The notes under the pieces were generated by a model, which was not told the origin of the DNA, ran no database searches, and worked only from the letters and a program-made list of their open reading frames with translations. From contig NZ_LS999833.1 of NCBI RefSeq assembly GCF_900537175.1, positions 1,116,001 to 1,180,000 on the forward strand: DNA of 64,000 nucleotides. Reading direction: 5' to 3'. The position numbers were made by a program, and so were the translations under genes. Below, piece after piece: positions 35,779-45,042 of the stretch. The DNA comes from Lentilitoribacter sp. Alg239-R112 (GTDB lineage Bacteria; Pseudomonadota; Alphaproteobacteria; Rhizobiales; Rhizobiaceae). Within the stretch, counting starts at the first letter, position 1, and each line of letters starts with the position of its first letter.

Positions 35779-37605
35779 CTACGCTGCATTATGATATTGA
35801 TTAATCACATCTAGTAATGGTTGACCATAGCGTTCGAGTTTTGCTTCGCCAATACCGTTGATATCTAGCATCGCTTCGAGCGTATCAGGTTTATGTCGCG
35901 CGAGCTCAATTAGGGTCTTATCATGAAAAATCACGTAGGCTGGAACTTTCTGGGCTTTGGCCAAAGCGCTTCGCGCTGCCTTTAAGTTTTCATACAAGGA
36001 TTGATCGGCTTCGCTGGTAAGCGTTGCCATAGTTTTAGACTTTTTAGAGCTGCGGTCTGATCGCTCCGTATTTGAAGTCTTCACATAGTGGCGCATAGGC
36101 AATGGAGATTTATTTTTTATGAACGCCCTACCCTTTGTTGTGATATGCAAACCACCATGGCCATCTGCATTGGGTGCAAGCAAATTACTCGCGACCAATT
36201 GACGGAAAATGTTCTGCCACTCCAATTTACTAAGATCAGTGCCAATTCCATATGTGGACACCTGATCGTGGTTAAAGTTACGAATTCGGTCGGTTTCAGC
36301 GCCAAGCAATACTTCGATAAGATAGGTTACGCCGAAACGTTGATCAGTTCTATGAGCACACGAAATAGCTTTTTGCGCGGGCACAGAAGCATCAAAGGTT
36401 TCCGGCGGTTGATCACAAGTGTCACAATAACCGCATGGTTCACATGCATCATCAAAATAATTCAGCAAAACTTGGCGTCTACAAGTTGCGGCTTCGCATA
36501 GCCCAAGCAATGCACCAAGTTTTTGATGTTCAATACGCTTTTGCTCATTGGGCGCATCTGAATTCTCGATCCACTGGCGTTGCATGGCTGCATCTTCCAT
36601 ACCGTAAATCATAAAAGCGTTCGAGGGCAAACCATCACGCCCCGCGCGTCCTGTTTCCTGATAATAAGCCTCAATATTTTTCGGGATATTCATATGTACT
36701 ACAAACCGCACATCCGGCTTATCTATCCCCATGCCAAATGCAATCGTAGCAACCATGACGATATGCTCACCTTGTAGAAACTGGCGCTGGTTATCGGCAC
36801 GCACATCGTTGGAAAGTCCTGCATGATATGGCAATGCGTTGATACCCTGCTTACAAAGCCATGCAGCCATCTCGTCAACTTTTTTGCGGGAGATACAATA
36901 AATTATGCCGCTATCACCATGGTGTTTATTTTGGATGAATTTCCAAACTTGCTGCTTTGGCGAATTACGCAATGCGATTGTGTAATGAATATTTGGCCTA
37001 TCAAAACCACTGACAAATGTACGACCATCACTAAGTGCCAATCGCTCAACAATATCTTTACGAGTTGGCGCGTCCGCTGTTGCAGTCAGAGCAATACGTG
37101 GCACACCTGTAAAACGCTCCGCCAGCAAAGACAGAGCCGTATAATCAGGACGAAAATCATGCCCCCATTGTGAAACGCAATGAGCCTCATCAATGGCAAA
37201 GAGCGCCAGTTTGCATCGATCCAGCAAATTCAAAAAATCGGGCATCATCAGCCGCTCAGGTGCGACATATAGCATATCCAACTCACCATTGAGCATTTGC
37301 TCACGGGTCGATGTAATCTGAGCAGCTGTCATTGAAGAATTAATAGCACCAGCCTTTACATTCATTAATTCTAATGCAGAAATCTGATCCTGCATCAACG
37401 CAATCAAAGGAGAGACAACGACTGCTAGGCCATCACGGCATAGAGCAGGAATTTGATAGCAAAGCGATTTACCACCGCCTGTGGGCATTAAAACAAATGC
37501 ATCGCCACCAGCAATCACATGATCAATAATTTCCGCTTGCTGCCCTCGAAAGGCATCATAACCATAGGAATCGCGCAGGATGGAAAGGGGTGCCGATTGT
37601 ATCAT
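35779..37605 (-). CDS. recQ: ATP-dependent DNA helicase RecQ
   Basis: A 608-residue 3'-5' DNA helicase of the RecF recombination pathway. SF2 motifs: FRGQQAEIIDHV (motif 0), LMPTGGGKSLCYQ (Walker A), FAIDEAHCVSQWGHDFRPDY (DEAH plus aromatic-rich loop), ALTATA (III), FGMGIDKPDVRFVVH (V) and QETGRAGRDG (VI). The RecQ zinc cysteines are CRRQVLLNYFDDACEPCGYC. A winged-helix domain follows, and an HRDC domain occupies about residues 530-600 (YVIFHDKTLIELARHKP). Length and domains are those of a full RecQ. It converges on the tRNA-Phe gene. Confidence 0.96.
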   Translation of the reverse strand: MIQSAPLSILRDSYGYDAFRGQQAEIIDHVIAGGDAFVLMPTGGGKSLCYQIPALCRDGLAVVVSPLIALMQDQISALELMNVKAGAINSSMTAAQITSTREQMLNGELDMLYVAPERLMMPDFLNLLDRCKLALFAIDEAHCVSQWGHDFRPDYTALSLLAERFTGVPRIALTATADAPTRKDIVERLALSDGRTFVSGFDRPNIHYTIALRNSPKQQVWKFIQNKHHGDSGIIYCISRKKVDEMAAWLCKQGINALPYHAGLSNDVRADNQRQFLQGEHIVMVATIAFGMGIDKPDVRFVVHMNIPKNIEAYYQETGRAGRDGLPSNAFMIYGMEDAAMQRQWIENSDAPNEQKRIEHQKLGALLGLCEAATCRRQVLLNYFDDACEPCGYCDTCDQPPETFDASVPAQKAISCAHRTDQRFGVTYLIEVLLGAETDRIRNFNHDQVSTYGIGTDLSKLEWQNIFRQLVASNLLAPNADGHGGLHITTKGRAFIKNKSPLPMRHYVKTSNTERSDRSSKKSKTMATLTSEADQSLYENLKAARSALAKAQKVPAYVIFHDKTLIELARHKPDTLEAMLDINGIGEAKLERYGQPLLDVINQYHNAA

Positions 37606-37749
37606 AAATTGAATTTCGCTTACATGATTGTGATGAATAACTTACGCAGTCACATGATAAGATGATTCTTATCCGTAATGTGATCTACTTACACTGTGAT
37701 AATATGTAAGCAAAGTCACAAGCCTGAAGATAACATCAGCAACCTTAGA

Positions 37750-38511
37750 TCAAATCCAACCCGCGTCTGCGACAATCGTCTGATTAGTCATCGCCTGCGA
37801 TACATCGGATGCCAACATCAGTACGATATTTGCAATATCTGGTGGCTTGTTAAATCGCTTTAAACACTGACTATTCAATATTTGCTCTTGAATGTCAGGC
37901 GTAATCCATTTTTCCAGTTGTTTTGGCGTCTCCACAAACCCGGGCAAAATACAGTTCACACGAATACCTTCAGGCCCTAATTCCCGAGCCAGACTATGAG
38001 TTAAGCCCTCAATCGCAGCTTTAGAAGCTACGTAGGCAGGAGCATTTTCCAAACCCAGGCGCCACGCAATCGAACTCATATTTACAATGGCACCAGTTTG
38101 CTGCTCGCACATATAAGGTATAACCGCTTTCGCAGCGAAGAATTGATGATCAAGATTAACAGCCAACGATTGTCGCCAATAGTCCGGTGTCACTGCCATC
38201 AAATCATGTCGCATATCATTGGCACCATTGTTGACCAGAATATTGATTGGTCCGACTTCCTGGCTTGCAACCGAAAAAACTTTTGTTAGCTGATCTAAAT
38301 CGGTAAGATCCAGTTCATAAAAGTAGGCGTTCTTACCCAGCTCTTTTGCAAGTTCATGACCAGAAGCTACATCAATGTCAAAGAAGATAACTTTCGCACC
38401 TTGCTCATGAAATGCTGAAACAATCGCAGCACCAATTCCGCTCGCCCCTCCAGTTATCGCGACTGTTTTGTTTGCTAAGTCTGGATAGATAGCTTTTGGT
38501 GCGGTCATCAT
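37750..38511 (-). CDS. SDR-family oxidoreductase
   Basis: A 253-residue classical short-chain dehydrogenase. Cofactor motif TGGASGIG at about residue 19, acidic residue after the second strand (FFDIDVA, favouring NAD+), NNGAND (in place of NNAG), catalytic Ser in VNMSS, and YVASK (Tyr-Lys). The C-terminus (VADAGWI) is typical. Related enzymes oxidise sugars or sugar acids, but the substrate cannot be determined. It is monocistronic. Confidence 0.9.
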   Translation of the reverse strand: MMTAPKAIYPDLANKTVAITGGASGIGAAIVSAFHEQGAKVIFFDIDVASGHELAKELGKNAYFYELDLTDLDQLTKVFSVASQEVGPINILVNNGANDMRHDLMAVTPDYWRQSLAVNLDHQFFAAKAVIPYMCEQQTGAIVNMSSIAWRLGLENAPAYVASKAAIEGLTHSLARELGPEGIRVNCILPGFVETPKQLEKWITPDIQEQILNSQCLKRFNKPPDIANIVLMLASDVSQAMTNQTIVADAGWI

Positions 38512-38621
38512 CGAACCTCGTTTAGATTAAATCACGTCATCGCCTGTGCAATCTTTAATGTTTTAAACTAAACTATTATGCCGCTCAATCGCGCATGTGA
38601 ATTCATGTAATGTTGACGATT

Positions 38622-38768
38622 TTAAAGCTCGTCATCATCTTCTAAAATACGCGCTGCAGCGCCATCTAAATCCTCGTATTGACCGGATTTCAAACTCCAC
38701 AAAAATGCCCCCAGTCCAAGCGCACCAAGACCAAGTGCAATAGGAATTAAATAAATCAACACATTCAT
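38622..38768 (-). CDS. ccoS: cbb3-type oxidase assembly protein CcoS
   Basis: A 48-residue protein starting at 38768, overlapping the ccoI stop by 4 bases (ATGA). One membrane helix (LIYLIPIALGLGALGLGAFLW) is followed by SLKSGQYEDLDGAAARIL, the conserved CcoS/FixS tail. It is needed for cofactor insertion into the cbb3 oxidase. The short length is normal for the family. Confidence 0.92.
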   Translation of the reverse strand: MNVLIYLIPIALGLGALGLGAFLWSLKSGQYEDLDGAAARILEDDDEL

Positions 38769-41044
38769 GATAGCGCCTCAACAGCGCTTGTGGCAGGAGA
38801 ATTCTTTTCTCCTTTAGGACGGGCTGTTGCCAATCTCATACTATTTAGGATCACAACAATTGATGAGGCTGACATGGCAATTGCTGCAAAAAGCGGCGTT
38901 ACAAACCCCGCAAAAGCCAAAGGCACGGCAACTGCGTTGTAAGCTAAGGCTAAAGCAAAATTTTGCTTAATCAATCTATCCGATTTTTTAGCAGTATCGA
39001 GAGCGAACAAGATAGAAGATAAATTATTTCGGGTAAAAACAAAGTCCGCAGCAGAGCGCCCAACATCAGAAGCCGAAGCAGGCGCCATCGATGCGTGTCC
39101 TGCAGCCAAGGACGGTGCATCATTGATCCCATCACCCACCATCAAGACATGCTTTCCTTCGGTCTTGAGCGCATTAATACGTGCAATTTTGTCAGCAGGC
39201 TTGGCCTGGGCGGTATAATTATCAACCCCGAGATTATTAGCAACATTTGCAACGGCATCTTGATGATCACCGGATAGAATCTCAATCGGGAATGAACGGC
39301 TTTTCAACTCGCTCAAGGTTATCTTTGCATCTGGTCGCATTTCCATATGGAGAGAAAACTTACTTGGTAATTGGCCTTCCCTTGCAAAAAAGATACCTGC
39401 TCCAGATACCTGTTCGTCAAAATTCGTTACTTCGGATATCCATTTATATGACCCTAGACGTACGCGCTTCCCTTCAAACACGCCTTCTAATCCGAAGCCG
39501 GGAACTTCTCTTACACCTTCAATAGATATATCTGGTTCCGCTTTAAAATATTGCACCATCGCTCTTGATGCTGGGTGGGAGGAATGCTTGCCAAGCGCCT
39601 TCACCAGTGCTGCGTCATCTTGATGTTTAAGATCAACATCGAACACGCTTAGCCGATCCGAAGTTAACGTTCCGGTCTTATCGAAGACGGCGTAATCAAT
39701 CTCAGACAAACGCTCCAATGCAGACCCGTCGCGCATTAAGATTCCGTGTTCGAATAAGCGCCCTGCCCCAATCACATGAACAACCGGAACAGCAAGGCCC
39801 AACGCACAAGGACACGTGATAATCAAAATCGCAATGGCGATATAGATCGACGTGTGCCAATCTCCGCCCGTTGCAAACATCCAAACAACAAATCCGATGA
39901 ATGATAAAAGATGAACCGCAGGCGCATAAATCCTTGCCATGCGATCGGCAATACGCACATACGAGCCACGGCCATTTTCGGCAGCATCCAACATGCGAGT
40001 AACTTCTGCCAAAAAGGATTGGTCGGCAGTTTTTGTCACTCTGAGCTGAATAACGCCAGATAGGTTAAGTGTTCCAGCCATTACATCATCACCGATCGTT
40101 ACAGGTGATGGCAGGCTTTCACCATTGACCAAAGACAGATCAATATCAGTGGAACCTTTGATCACTTGACCATCGACGGGCAACTTCTCTCCAGGCAGAA
40201 CCTGTAATACCATATCAGGTTTGATTTCATCGATTGGCAGATAACTCGTTTGACCGTCTGACGTGACCTGAGTAGCGCCTCGTACATTTCGGCGCGCGAG
40301 AGTGTTAATCGTATTTCTTGCCTTTTCCCGCATCATATGGTCGAGATATCGGCCAATGAGCAAAAAGAATAACAATGAAACCGACGCATCAAAATAGACC
40401 ACATCACCATGTGTTAGCGCTTCATAAACACTCATGATCAACGCAAGGGAGACGGCTAGCGATATAGGCACATCCATATTTAAGCGGCCATGGCGCAAAA
40501 CTTTATAGGCAGATTGGAAAAATATTTGTCCCGAATAAAGCACTGTCGGAATAGCAATGACTGCTGAGATCAAGTGAAACAGTGTCTTTGCAGAACCTTC
40601 TGCACCAGACCATGTGGAAACAGATAGCAGCATGATGTTCATGGCGCCAAAACCGGCTACGGCCAGTGCACGAAGCAATCTACCATTCGCGTTTACATCG
40701 GTGCTTTTTTCGCCGTCTGTAATATCAAGCGGAACCGTATCGTACCCAAGACTTTCCATCCTATTGAAAATACCGAGGGGTGAAGCCTCTTCATCAGCCA
40801 ACGTTACCTTCACGCGTTTGAGTGTCAGGTTCACACGAACATCTGTAACGTTTTCTAGCTTTGATAGTTCGCTCTCAAGAATAGCGATACAACTGCCGCA
40901 ACGAATGGATGGTGAAGAAAAAACAAATAGCTGTTTGCCGTCCGCCAAGACTTTACCAAAGGCGCGCAATTCATCTGTCTTGGCAGTATCCGACATTTGT
41001 GCCGTAACAGCATCAGAAGCCATATCACTGCCGCAACATCCCAT
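38765..41044 (-). CDS. ccoI: copper-transporting P-type ATPase for cbb3 oxidase (CcoI/FixI)
   Basis: Exports copper for delivery to the cbb3 oxidase binuclear centre. The start at 41044 (MGCCGSDMASD) is preferred: it lies one base after the ccoH stop with a ribosome site GGAGCAG; an in-frame ATG at 41062 lies inside ccoH. The domains are a metal-binding domain with CGSC in SIRCGSCIAI, eight membrane helices, the copper motif CPC in ITCPCALGLAVP, phosphorylation site DKTGT, ATP-binding HSSHPAS (the HP motif) and the hinge GDGINDAPSL. About 759 residues, normal for FixI. Confidence 0.95.
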   Translation of the reverse strand: MGCCGSDMASDAVTAQMSDTAKTDELRAFGKVLADGKQLFVFSSPSIRCGSCIAILESELSKLENVTDVRVNLTLKRVKVTLADEEASPLGIFNRMESLGYDTVPLDITDGEKSTDVNANGRLLRALAVAGFGAMNIMLLSVSTWSGAEGSAKTLFHLISAVIAIPTVLYSGQIFFQSAYKVLRHGRLNMDVPISLAVSLALIMSVYEALTHGDVVYFDASVSLLFFLLIGRYLDHMMREKARNTINTLARRNVRGATQVTSDGQTSYLPIDEIKPDMVLQVLPGEKLPVDGQVIKGSTDIDLSLVNGESLPSPVTIGDDVMAGTLNLSGVIQLRVTKTADQSFLAEVTRMLDAAENGRGSYVRIADRMARIYAPAVHLLSFIGFVVWMFATGGDWHTSIYIAIAILIITCPCALGLAVPVVHVIGAGRLFEHGILMRDGSALERLSEIDYAVFDKTGTLTSDRLSVFDVDLKHQDDAALVKALGKHSSHPASRAMVQYFKAEPDISIEGVREVPGFGLEGVFEGKRVRLGSYKWISEVTNFDEQVSGAGIFFAREGQLPSKFSLHMEMRPDAKITLSELKSRSFPIEILSGDHQDAVANVANNLGVDNYTAQAKPADKIARINALKTEGKHVLMVGDGINDAPSLAAGHASMAPASASDVGRSAADFVFTRNNLSSILFALDTAKKSDRLIKQNFALALAYNAVAVPLAFAGFVTPLFAAIAMSASSIVVILNSMRLATARPKGEKNSPATSAVEALS

Positions 41045-41045
41045 T

Positions 41046-41531
41046 TTACTGCTCCACGACAAAGCGAACGGGATTTGTCCAGATCACTTGCCCGGCAAGA
41101 TAAGCTGTCATATCAGCTTGCCAAACACCTGCACCGAGGTCAATTTCTGCAGTGTAACTTGTTTCAAGACCTTGGGATAAAGTAAGCAAAACATCGTCGG
41201 TTTCGTGAACAGGCCGCCCAAGCTTAACTTCGATCTTATCTGCCCTAACCACAGCGCCATTCACGTCCACTAAATCGAGTGTTACAACACCTTGTTCATA
41301 ACGGAAATCTGATTGCCAACCGAGTGCTAACTGTTGCTCTCGGACACGTTTATCATCATCGAAAAACTGGCTAGCGATATAGGAATTTTCGACAACAAGA
41401 CCTGTCCAGCTATTGGCAGCGAAGAATGCCAGTGTAAGATTAACTGCAACAATCACACCAAAGAAGAGCGAGATCACGCCAATCATGTGGTAGCCTGTAA
41501 ACTCTCTTGAACCCGTTGTTTCTTGTGACAT
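41046..41531 (-). CDS. ccoH: cbb3 oxidase assembly protein CcoH (FixH)
   Basis: The start at 41531 (MSQETTGSREFTGYHMIGV) has the ribosome site GGAGGAG just upstream, while the longer ORF from 41600 would run into ccoG. The 161-residue protein has one N-terminal membrane helix (about 18-42) and a periplasmic domain (GLVVENSYIASQFF, LGRPVHETDD) of the FixH family. It is required for cbb3 assembly, in contact with CcoI. It lies between ccoG and ccoI with 1-base spacings, showing a tight ccoGHIS operon. Confidence 0.92.
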   Translation of the reverse strand: MSQETTGSREFTGYHMIGVISLFFGVIVAVNLTLAFFAANSWTGLVVENSYIASQFFDDDKRVREQQLALGWQSDFRYEQGVVTLDLVDVNGAVVRADKIEVKLGRPVHETDDVLLTLSQGLETSYTAEIDLGAGVWQADMTAYLAGQVIWTNPVRFVVEQ

Positions 41532-41532
41532 T

Positions 41533-43104
41533 TTACTTCTCCTCCGGAGTTTCGAATATAGCAGTGTAGCTATCACGTTCAAACGATTGTTTATCTTCAA
41601 TCACCAATTGGAAATCATCACCAACATTATCGATCTGGTCCGGTGCAATACTAATGAAAACGCGTAATGCTCTTAATTTGTCCGGTTCAATCTCAAGTTG
41701 GTAGTTGTTATCCGCTGACGGCTCTACTCCATTGATGCTTACTTCAGCTCCTTCCAACCCTTGCACAGATAGATGTACAAGGCGAGGTTCGGGTATCATG
41801 TTCAGGATCTTAACTGTATAACCGTTCCGAATTGAGCCATCACTCAGCCTGGTGAAAACCGGATTTCGATCATGCAACACATTCAACTCTAATCGATCGC
41901 GTGAAACCAGCATAAAGAGCATAGCAAGACCTATTGCAGCCCAGACACTGAAATAAATAAGTGTGCGAACGCGGAAGATAATCCGCCAATCAAAATGGCG
42001 AATAATAGAATGGAATAAGCCGTTCTCATCACGCACACGGCTTGGTTCAATGTGATTGGTCTCTGGATTTATCGCTTCTGTCATATTGTGATTGTAGTCA
42101 CGCAAAGTGGCATAGGAGATAAGCCCCTTCTCGCGACCAAGCTTACCCATAATATCATCACATGCATCGATACAAAGCGCACAGGTAATACATTCGAGTT
42201 GCTGACCATCGCGAATATCAATTCCTGTTGGGCAAACGGCGACACATGCATTGCAATCAACGCAATCGCCAACTGGATGGTCTAGTGCCGCAGCTTTTTT
42301 AACACCTTTGGTTTTTGGTTCCCCACGCCAGTCATTATAGGTAACAACAAGGGAATCCTCATCAAGCATTGCAGCCTGTATGCGCGGCCAAGGGCACATG
42401 TAAATGCAAACTTGCTCCCGCAAGATTCCACCAAGCAAATAGGTGGTCGCCGTCAACACGCCAACGGTCGCATATGCAATAAATGCTGCATCACCTTTGA
42501 CAAAATCGACCAACAAAGTGGGTGCGTCAGCAAAATAGAAAATCCACGCACCACCCGTTAAAACACTGATAGCAATCCAAATAGCGTGCTTAATTGTACG
42601 CTTGTAGATTTTACTAATAGTCCAAGGCGCTTTATCAAGTCTGATCCGCGCATTTCGATCACCTTCGAAAAAACGCTCAACCACAAGAAATAAGTCTGTC
42701 CAGACTGTCTGAGGGCATGCATAACCACACCATGCCCGACCAACAACCGAAGTGACCAAAAACAATCCTATACCGGCCATAACCAATAGGCCTGCAACGA
42801 AAATGAATTCTTGTGGCCAAATTTCGATAAAGAAGAAATAGAAACGTCGATTTGCCATATCAAGAAGAACGGCTTGATCTGGTGCAAATGCTCCTCGGTC
42901 CCACCGAATGAACGGTGTAATATAATAGATCCCCAGCGTGATCGCCATGATGATCCATTTTAATCTTCTAAAGTCACCATTAACACGTTTCGGGTGGATT
43001 TTTTTGCGTGCGGCATAGAGCGGTTCCGCTTTAGCTTTCGCACCACTATTAATGGCATCTACTTCGAGTTTTGCGATTTCGGCCTTAGTCAAAAGACATT
43101 CCAA
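41533..43104 (-). CDS. ccoG: cytochrome c oxidase accessory protein CcoG (RdxA/FixG)
   Basis: A membrane iron-sulfur protein thought to reduce copper for the cbb3 oxidase. The ORF opens with TTG at 43104 (or a second TTG at 43092, LTKAEIAKLE); no ATG is in frame, so the start is uncertain by a few codons. About 520 residues with several membrane helices, the conserved CGYACPQTVW and CIYMCPWPR, and a bacterial ferredoxin domain with two clusters (DCVDCNACVAVCP, then LECITCALCIDACD). The C-terminal third is an Ig-like periplasmic domain. An FNR box lies 58 bases upstream. Confidence 0.95.
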   Translation of the reverse strand: MECLLTKAEIAKLEVDAINSGAKAKAEPLYAARKKIHPKRVNGDFRRLKWIIMAITLGIYYITPFIRWDRGAFAPDQAVLLDMANRRFYFFFIEIWPQEFIFVAGLLVMAGIGLFLVTSVVGRAWCGYACPQTVWTDLFLVVERFFEGDRNARIRLDKAPWTISKIYKRTIKHAIWIAISVLTGGAWIFYFADAPTLLVDFVKGDAAFIAYATVGVLTATTYLLGGILREQVCIYMCPWPRIQAAMLDEDSLVVTYNDWRGEPKTKGVKKAAALDHPVGDCVDCNACVAVCPTGIDIRDGQQLECITCALCIDACDDIMGKLGREKGLISYATLRDYNHNMTEAINPETNHIEPSRVRDENGLFHSIIRHFDWRIIFRVRTLIYFSVWAAIGLAMLFMLVSRDRLELNVLHDRNPVFTRLSDGSIRNGYTVKILNMIPEPRLVHLSVQGLEGAEVSINGVEPSADNNYQLEIEPDKLRALRVFISIAPDQIDNVGDDFQLVIEDKQSFERDSYTAIFETPEEK

Positions 43105-43161
43105 TTTTCAATTAGTGATTCAAGATTGTCTAACAAGTAAACTTTCATGCATATTAGCACA

Positions 43162-43175
43162 TTGATCTTGATCAA
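43162..43175. promoter_or_regulatory. FNR/FixK box of the ccoGHIS operon
   Basis: TTGAT-CTTG-ATCAA is a perfect match to the FNR/FixK consensus TTGAT-N4-ATCAA. It is centred about 65 bases upstream of ccoG. The window encodes an Fnr protein (48666-49400) with the recognition-helix residues E-x-x-SR that read this site. Confidence 0.88.
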
Positions 43176-43210
43176 GTAGTGGGGCGTATTCTCGCAGTTC
43201 GCCCCACTAC
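43176..43210 (-). terminator. strong hairpin between ccoP and ccoG
   Basis: A perfect 11-bp stem GTAGTGGGGCG / CGCCCCACTAC (43176-43186 with 43200-43210) encloses a 13-nt loop. It begins 20 bases after the ccoP stop (minus strand) and immediately precedes the ccoG FNR box. It probably ends ccoNOQP transcription, although only a short T-containing stretch follows on that strand. Confidence 0.6.
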
Positions 43211-43230
43211 ATTATTCTAGATTAGCTAAG

Positions 43231-44133
43231 CTATTCACCGCCACCAAGACTATGGATATAAACTGCTAGTTGTTTGCTCGTTGCAACACCTAGACGTTCA
43301 CCCCAAGCAGGCATAACACCTTGTTGTGGCTTGGTAATTTGTTTTACAATCTCTTCGTGACTTCCACCATAAAGCCATAAAGCATCTGATAAACGTGGCG
43401 CGCCCAACTCTCTGTCACCAAGCCCTGCGTCACCGTGACACGCGGCACAATTTTCAACGTAAGTTGCCTCCCCGCGAGCAGCCGCTTCTGCGTCAAACTC
43501 CTGATTAGATAATTTACGCACAAACCAAGCTACATCAGAGATTTGTTCTTTCTCGAGAAGCTCATCAGTCCCGTATGCAGGCATATCTGAATAGCGTGTA
43601 TCATCATCCTCTTCATAGCGGATGCCATGATTAATCGTCAGATAAATCTCATCAAGAGTACCGCCCCAAATCCAATCATCATCATTCAGATTTGGAAACC
43701 CGGGTGAACCTTGCGCACCTGAACCGTGGCATTGTACGCAGTTGATTTTAAATGCAGCGTTACCGCCGGCAACAGAGAAGCGTTGCAGTTCGACATCGGC
43801 CGCAATATCATTTACATCAATGTCCGCAAGTTTATCCCAATTACCTGCCTGTGAAGCCTTTGCAGCCGCAAGTTCATTGGCAACATCACCTCGACTGGAC
43901 CAATTCAAAAAGCCTTTGGTAGAGGTTTTTATCAATGGAATTGATGGATAGGCAAAAGAGTAACCAACTGCAAAAATAATCGTCAGATAAAATGTCCATA
44001 ACCACCAACGCGGCATGGGATTGTTCAACTCTTTGATGCCATCCCATTCATGACCAGTTGTTTCAACACCAGTGAATTCATCCACTTCTGGTCCATCTTG
44101 ATTGTTCTGAGTGTTCATATTTTCAGACATCAT
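43231..44133 (-). CDS. ccoP: cbb3-type cytochrome c oxidase subunit III (CcoP/FixP)
   Basis: A 300-residue di-haem c-type cytochrome. The start overlaps the ccoQ stop (ATGA) behind AAGGAGGATG. The N-terminal membrane part has the typical GIKELNNPMPRWWLWTFYL, then periplasmic domains with two haem sites, CVQCH and CAACH, and axial methionines in SDMPAYG and VMPAWGERL. It carries electrons from cytochrome c to CcoO/CcoN. Full length. Confidence 0.97.
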   Translation of the reverse strand: MMSENMNTQNNQDGPEVDEFTGVETTGHEWDGIKELNNPMPRWWLWTFYLTIIFAVGYSFAYPSIPLIKTSTKGFLNWSSRGDVANELAAAKASQAGNWDKLADIDVNDIAADVELQRFSVAGGNAAFKINCVQCHGSGAQGSPGFPNLNDDDWIWGGTLDEIYLTINHGIRYEEDDDTRYSDMPAYGTDELLEKEQISDVAWFVRKLSNQEFDAEAAARGEATYVENCAACHGDAGLGDRELGAPRLSDALWLYGGSHEEIVKQITKPQQGVMPAWGERLGVATSKQLAVYIHSLGGGE

Positions 44134-44288
44134 TCATCCTCCTTAAAAGGAACATTTGCGGCTTCTTCAGCAAGCTTCTTTGAACCGGGACGAAAAGCCC
44201 AGACAACAACAAAAACAAAGATTAGGAACATGTAGAGCAAGCCCCAACTATCAGCAAAGGTGCGCATTGCTTGGTAATCAAAATCCAT
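44130..44288 (-). CDS. ccoQ: cbb3-type oxidase subunit CcoQ (FixQ)
   Basis: A 52-residue protein from ATG 44288, with ribosome site TTAGGAGATGAG. One membrane helix (LLYMFLIFVFVVVWAF) is followed by RPGSKKLAEEAANVPFKEDE, the usual CcoQ tail. It stabilises CcoP in the complex. It overlaps ccoP by 4 bases. Confidence 0.93.
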   Translation of the reverse strand: MDFDYQAMRTFADSWGLLYMFLIFVFVVVWAFRPGSKKLAEEAANVPFKEDE

Positions 44289-44298
44289 AACTCATCTC

Positions 44299-45030
44299 CT
44301 AACGATAGTTTTTGTCAGCTTCAAATGTTGAAAAATCAACAAGTGTTCCAAGCATTTGCAAATAGGCAACGAGCGCATCCATCTCGGTTAACCGTTGAGG
44401 ATCACCATCAAAATTGCCGAGCACAGCTTTCGGATAGCGCTCTTCAACACCATCGGTATCCGCATCTGGGTCAGCTTGCGCCACAATGTCTGCCTTCGCA
44501 CTATCAATCATCTCTTGGGTGTACGGCACACCAACAAGACTGTTAGCCTTCAGATGTCCCTCAATATTATGAATTGAGAGATCAACATCGGATAAGAATC
44601 CATAGCTTGGCATGATTGATTCCGGCACGACAGATTGCGGATCGATCAAATGCTGAACGTGCCATTCATTAGAATAACGCGCACCAACACGTGCCAGATC
44701 TGGACCAGAACGTTTTGACCCCCATTGGAATGGGTGATCATATTTTGATTCAGCAGCCAGACTATAATGACCATAACGCTCAACCTCATCCCGGAAAGGA
44801 CGGATCATTTGACTATGGCAAACATAGCAACCTTCGCGAATATAAATATCGCGACCTGCTAACTCGAGCGGAGAGTAAGGGCGAACCCCTTCCACTTCTT
44901 CAATCGTATTCTCTAGATAGAAAAGAGGTACGATCTCGACAATGCCACCAATTGTAACGGCGACGAATGAAAAGGCCAAAAGTAGTGAGGCATTCTTTTC
45001 AAGGACTTTATGTTTTTCAAGAATAGACAT
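44299..45030 (-). CDS. ccoO: cbb3-type cytochrome c oxidase subunit II (CcoO/FixO)
   Basis: A 243-residue mono-haem membrane-anchored cytochrome c. An N-terminal helix ([20 protein letters not shown]) is followed by [20 protein letters not shown] with the CXXCH haem site, and the invariant blocks [25 protein letters not shown] ([11 protein letters not shown]), [10 protein letters not shown] and MPSYGFL (axial Met). Twelve bases separate it from ccoN. Confidence 0.97.
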   Translation of the reverse strand: MSILEKHKVLEKNASLLLAFSFVAVTIGGIVEIVPLFYLENTIEEVEGVRPYSPLELAGRDIYIREGCYVCHSQMIRPFRDEVERYGHYSLAAESKYDHPFQWGSKRSGPDLARVGARYSNEWHVQHLIDPQSVVPESIMPSYGFLSDVDLSIHNIEGHLKANSLVGVPYTQEMIDSAKADIVAQADPDADTDGVEERYPKAVLGNFDGDPQRLTEMDALVAYLQMLGTLVDFSTFEADKNYR

Positions 45031-45042
45031 TTGAATTTACCT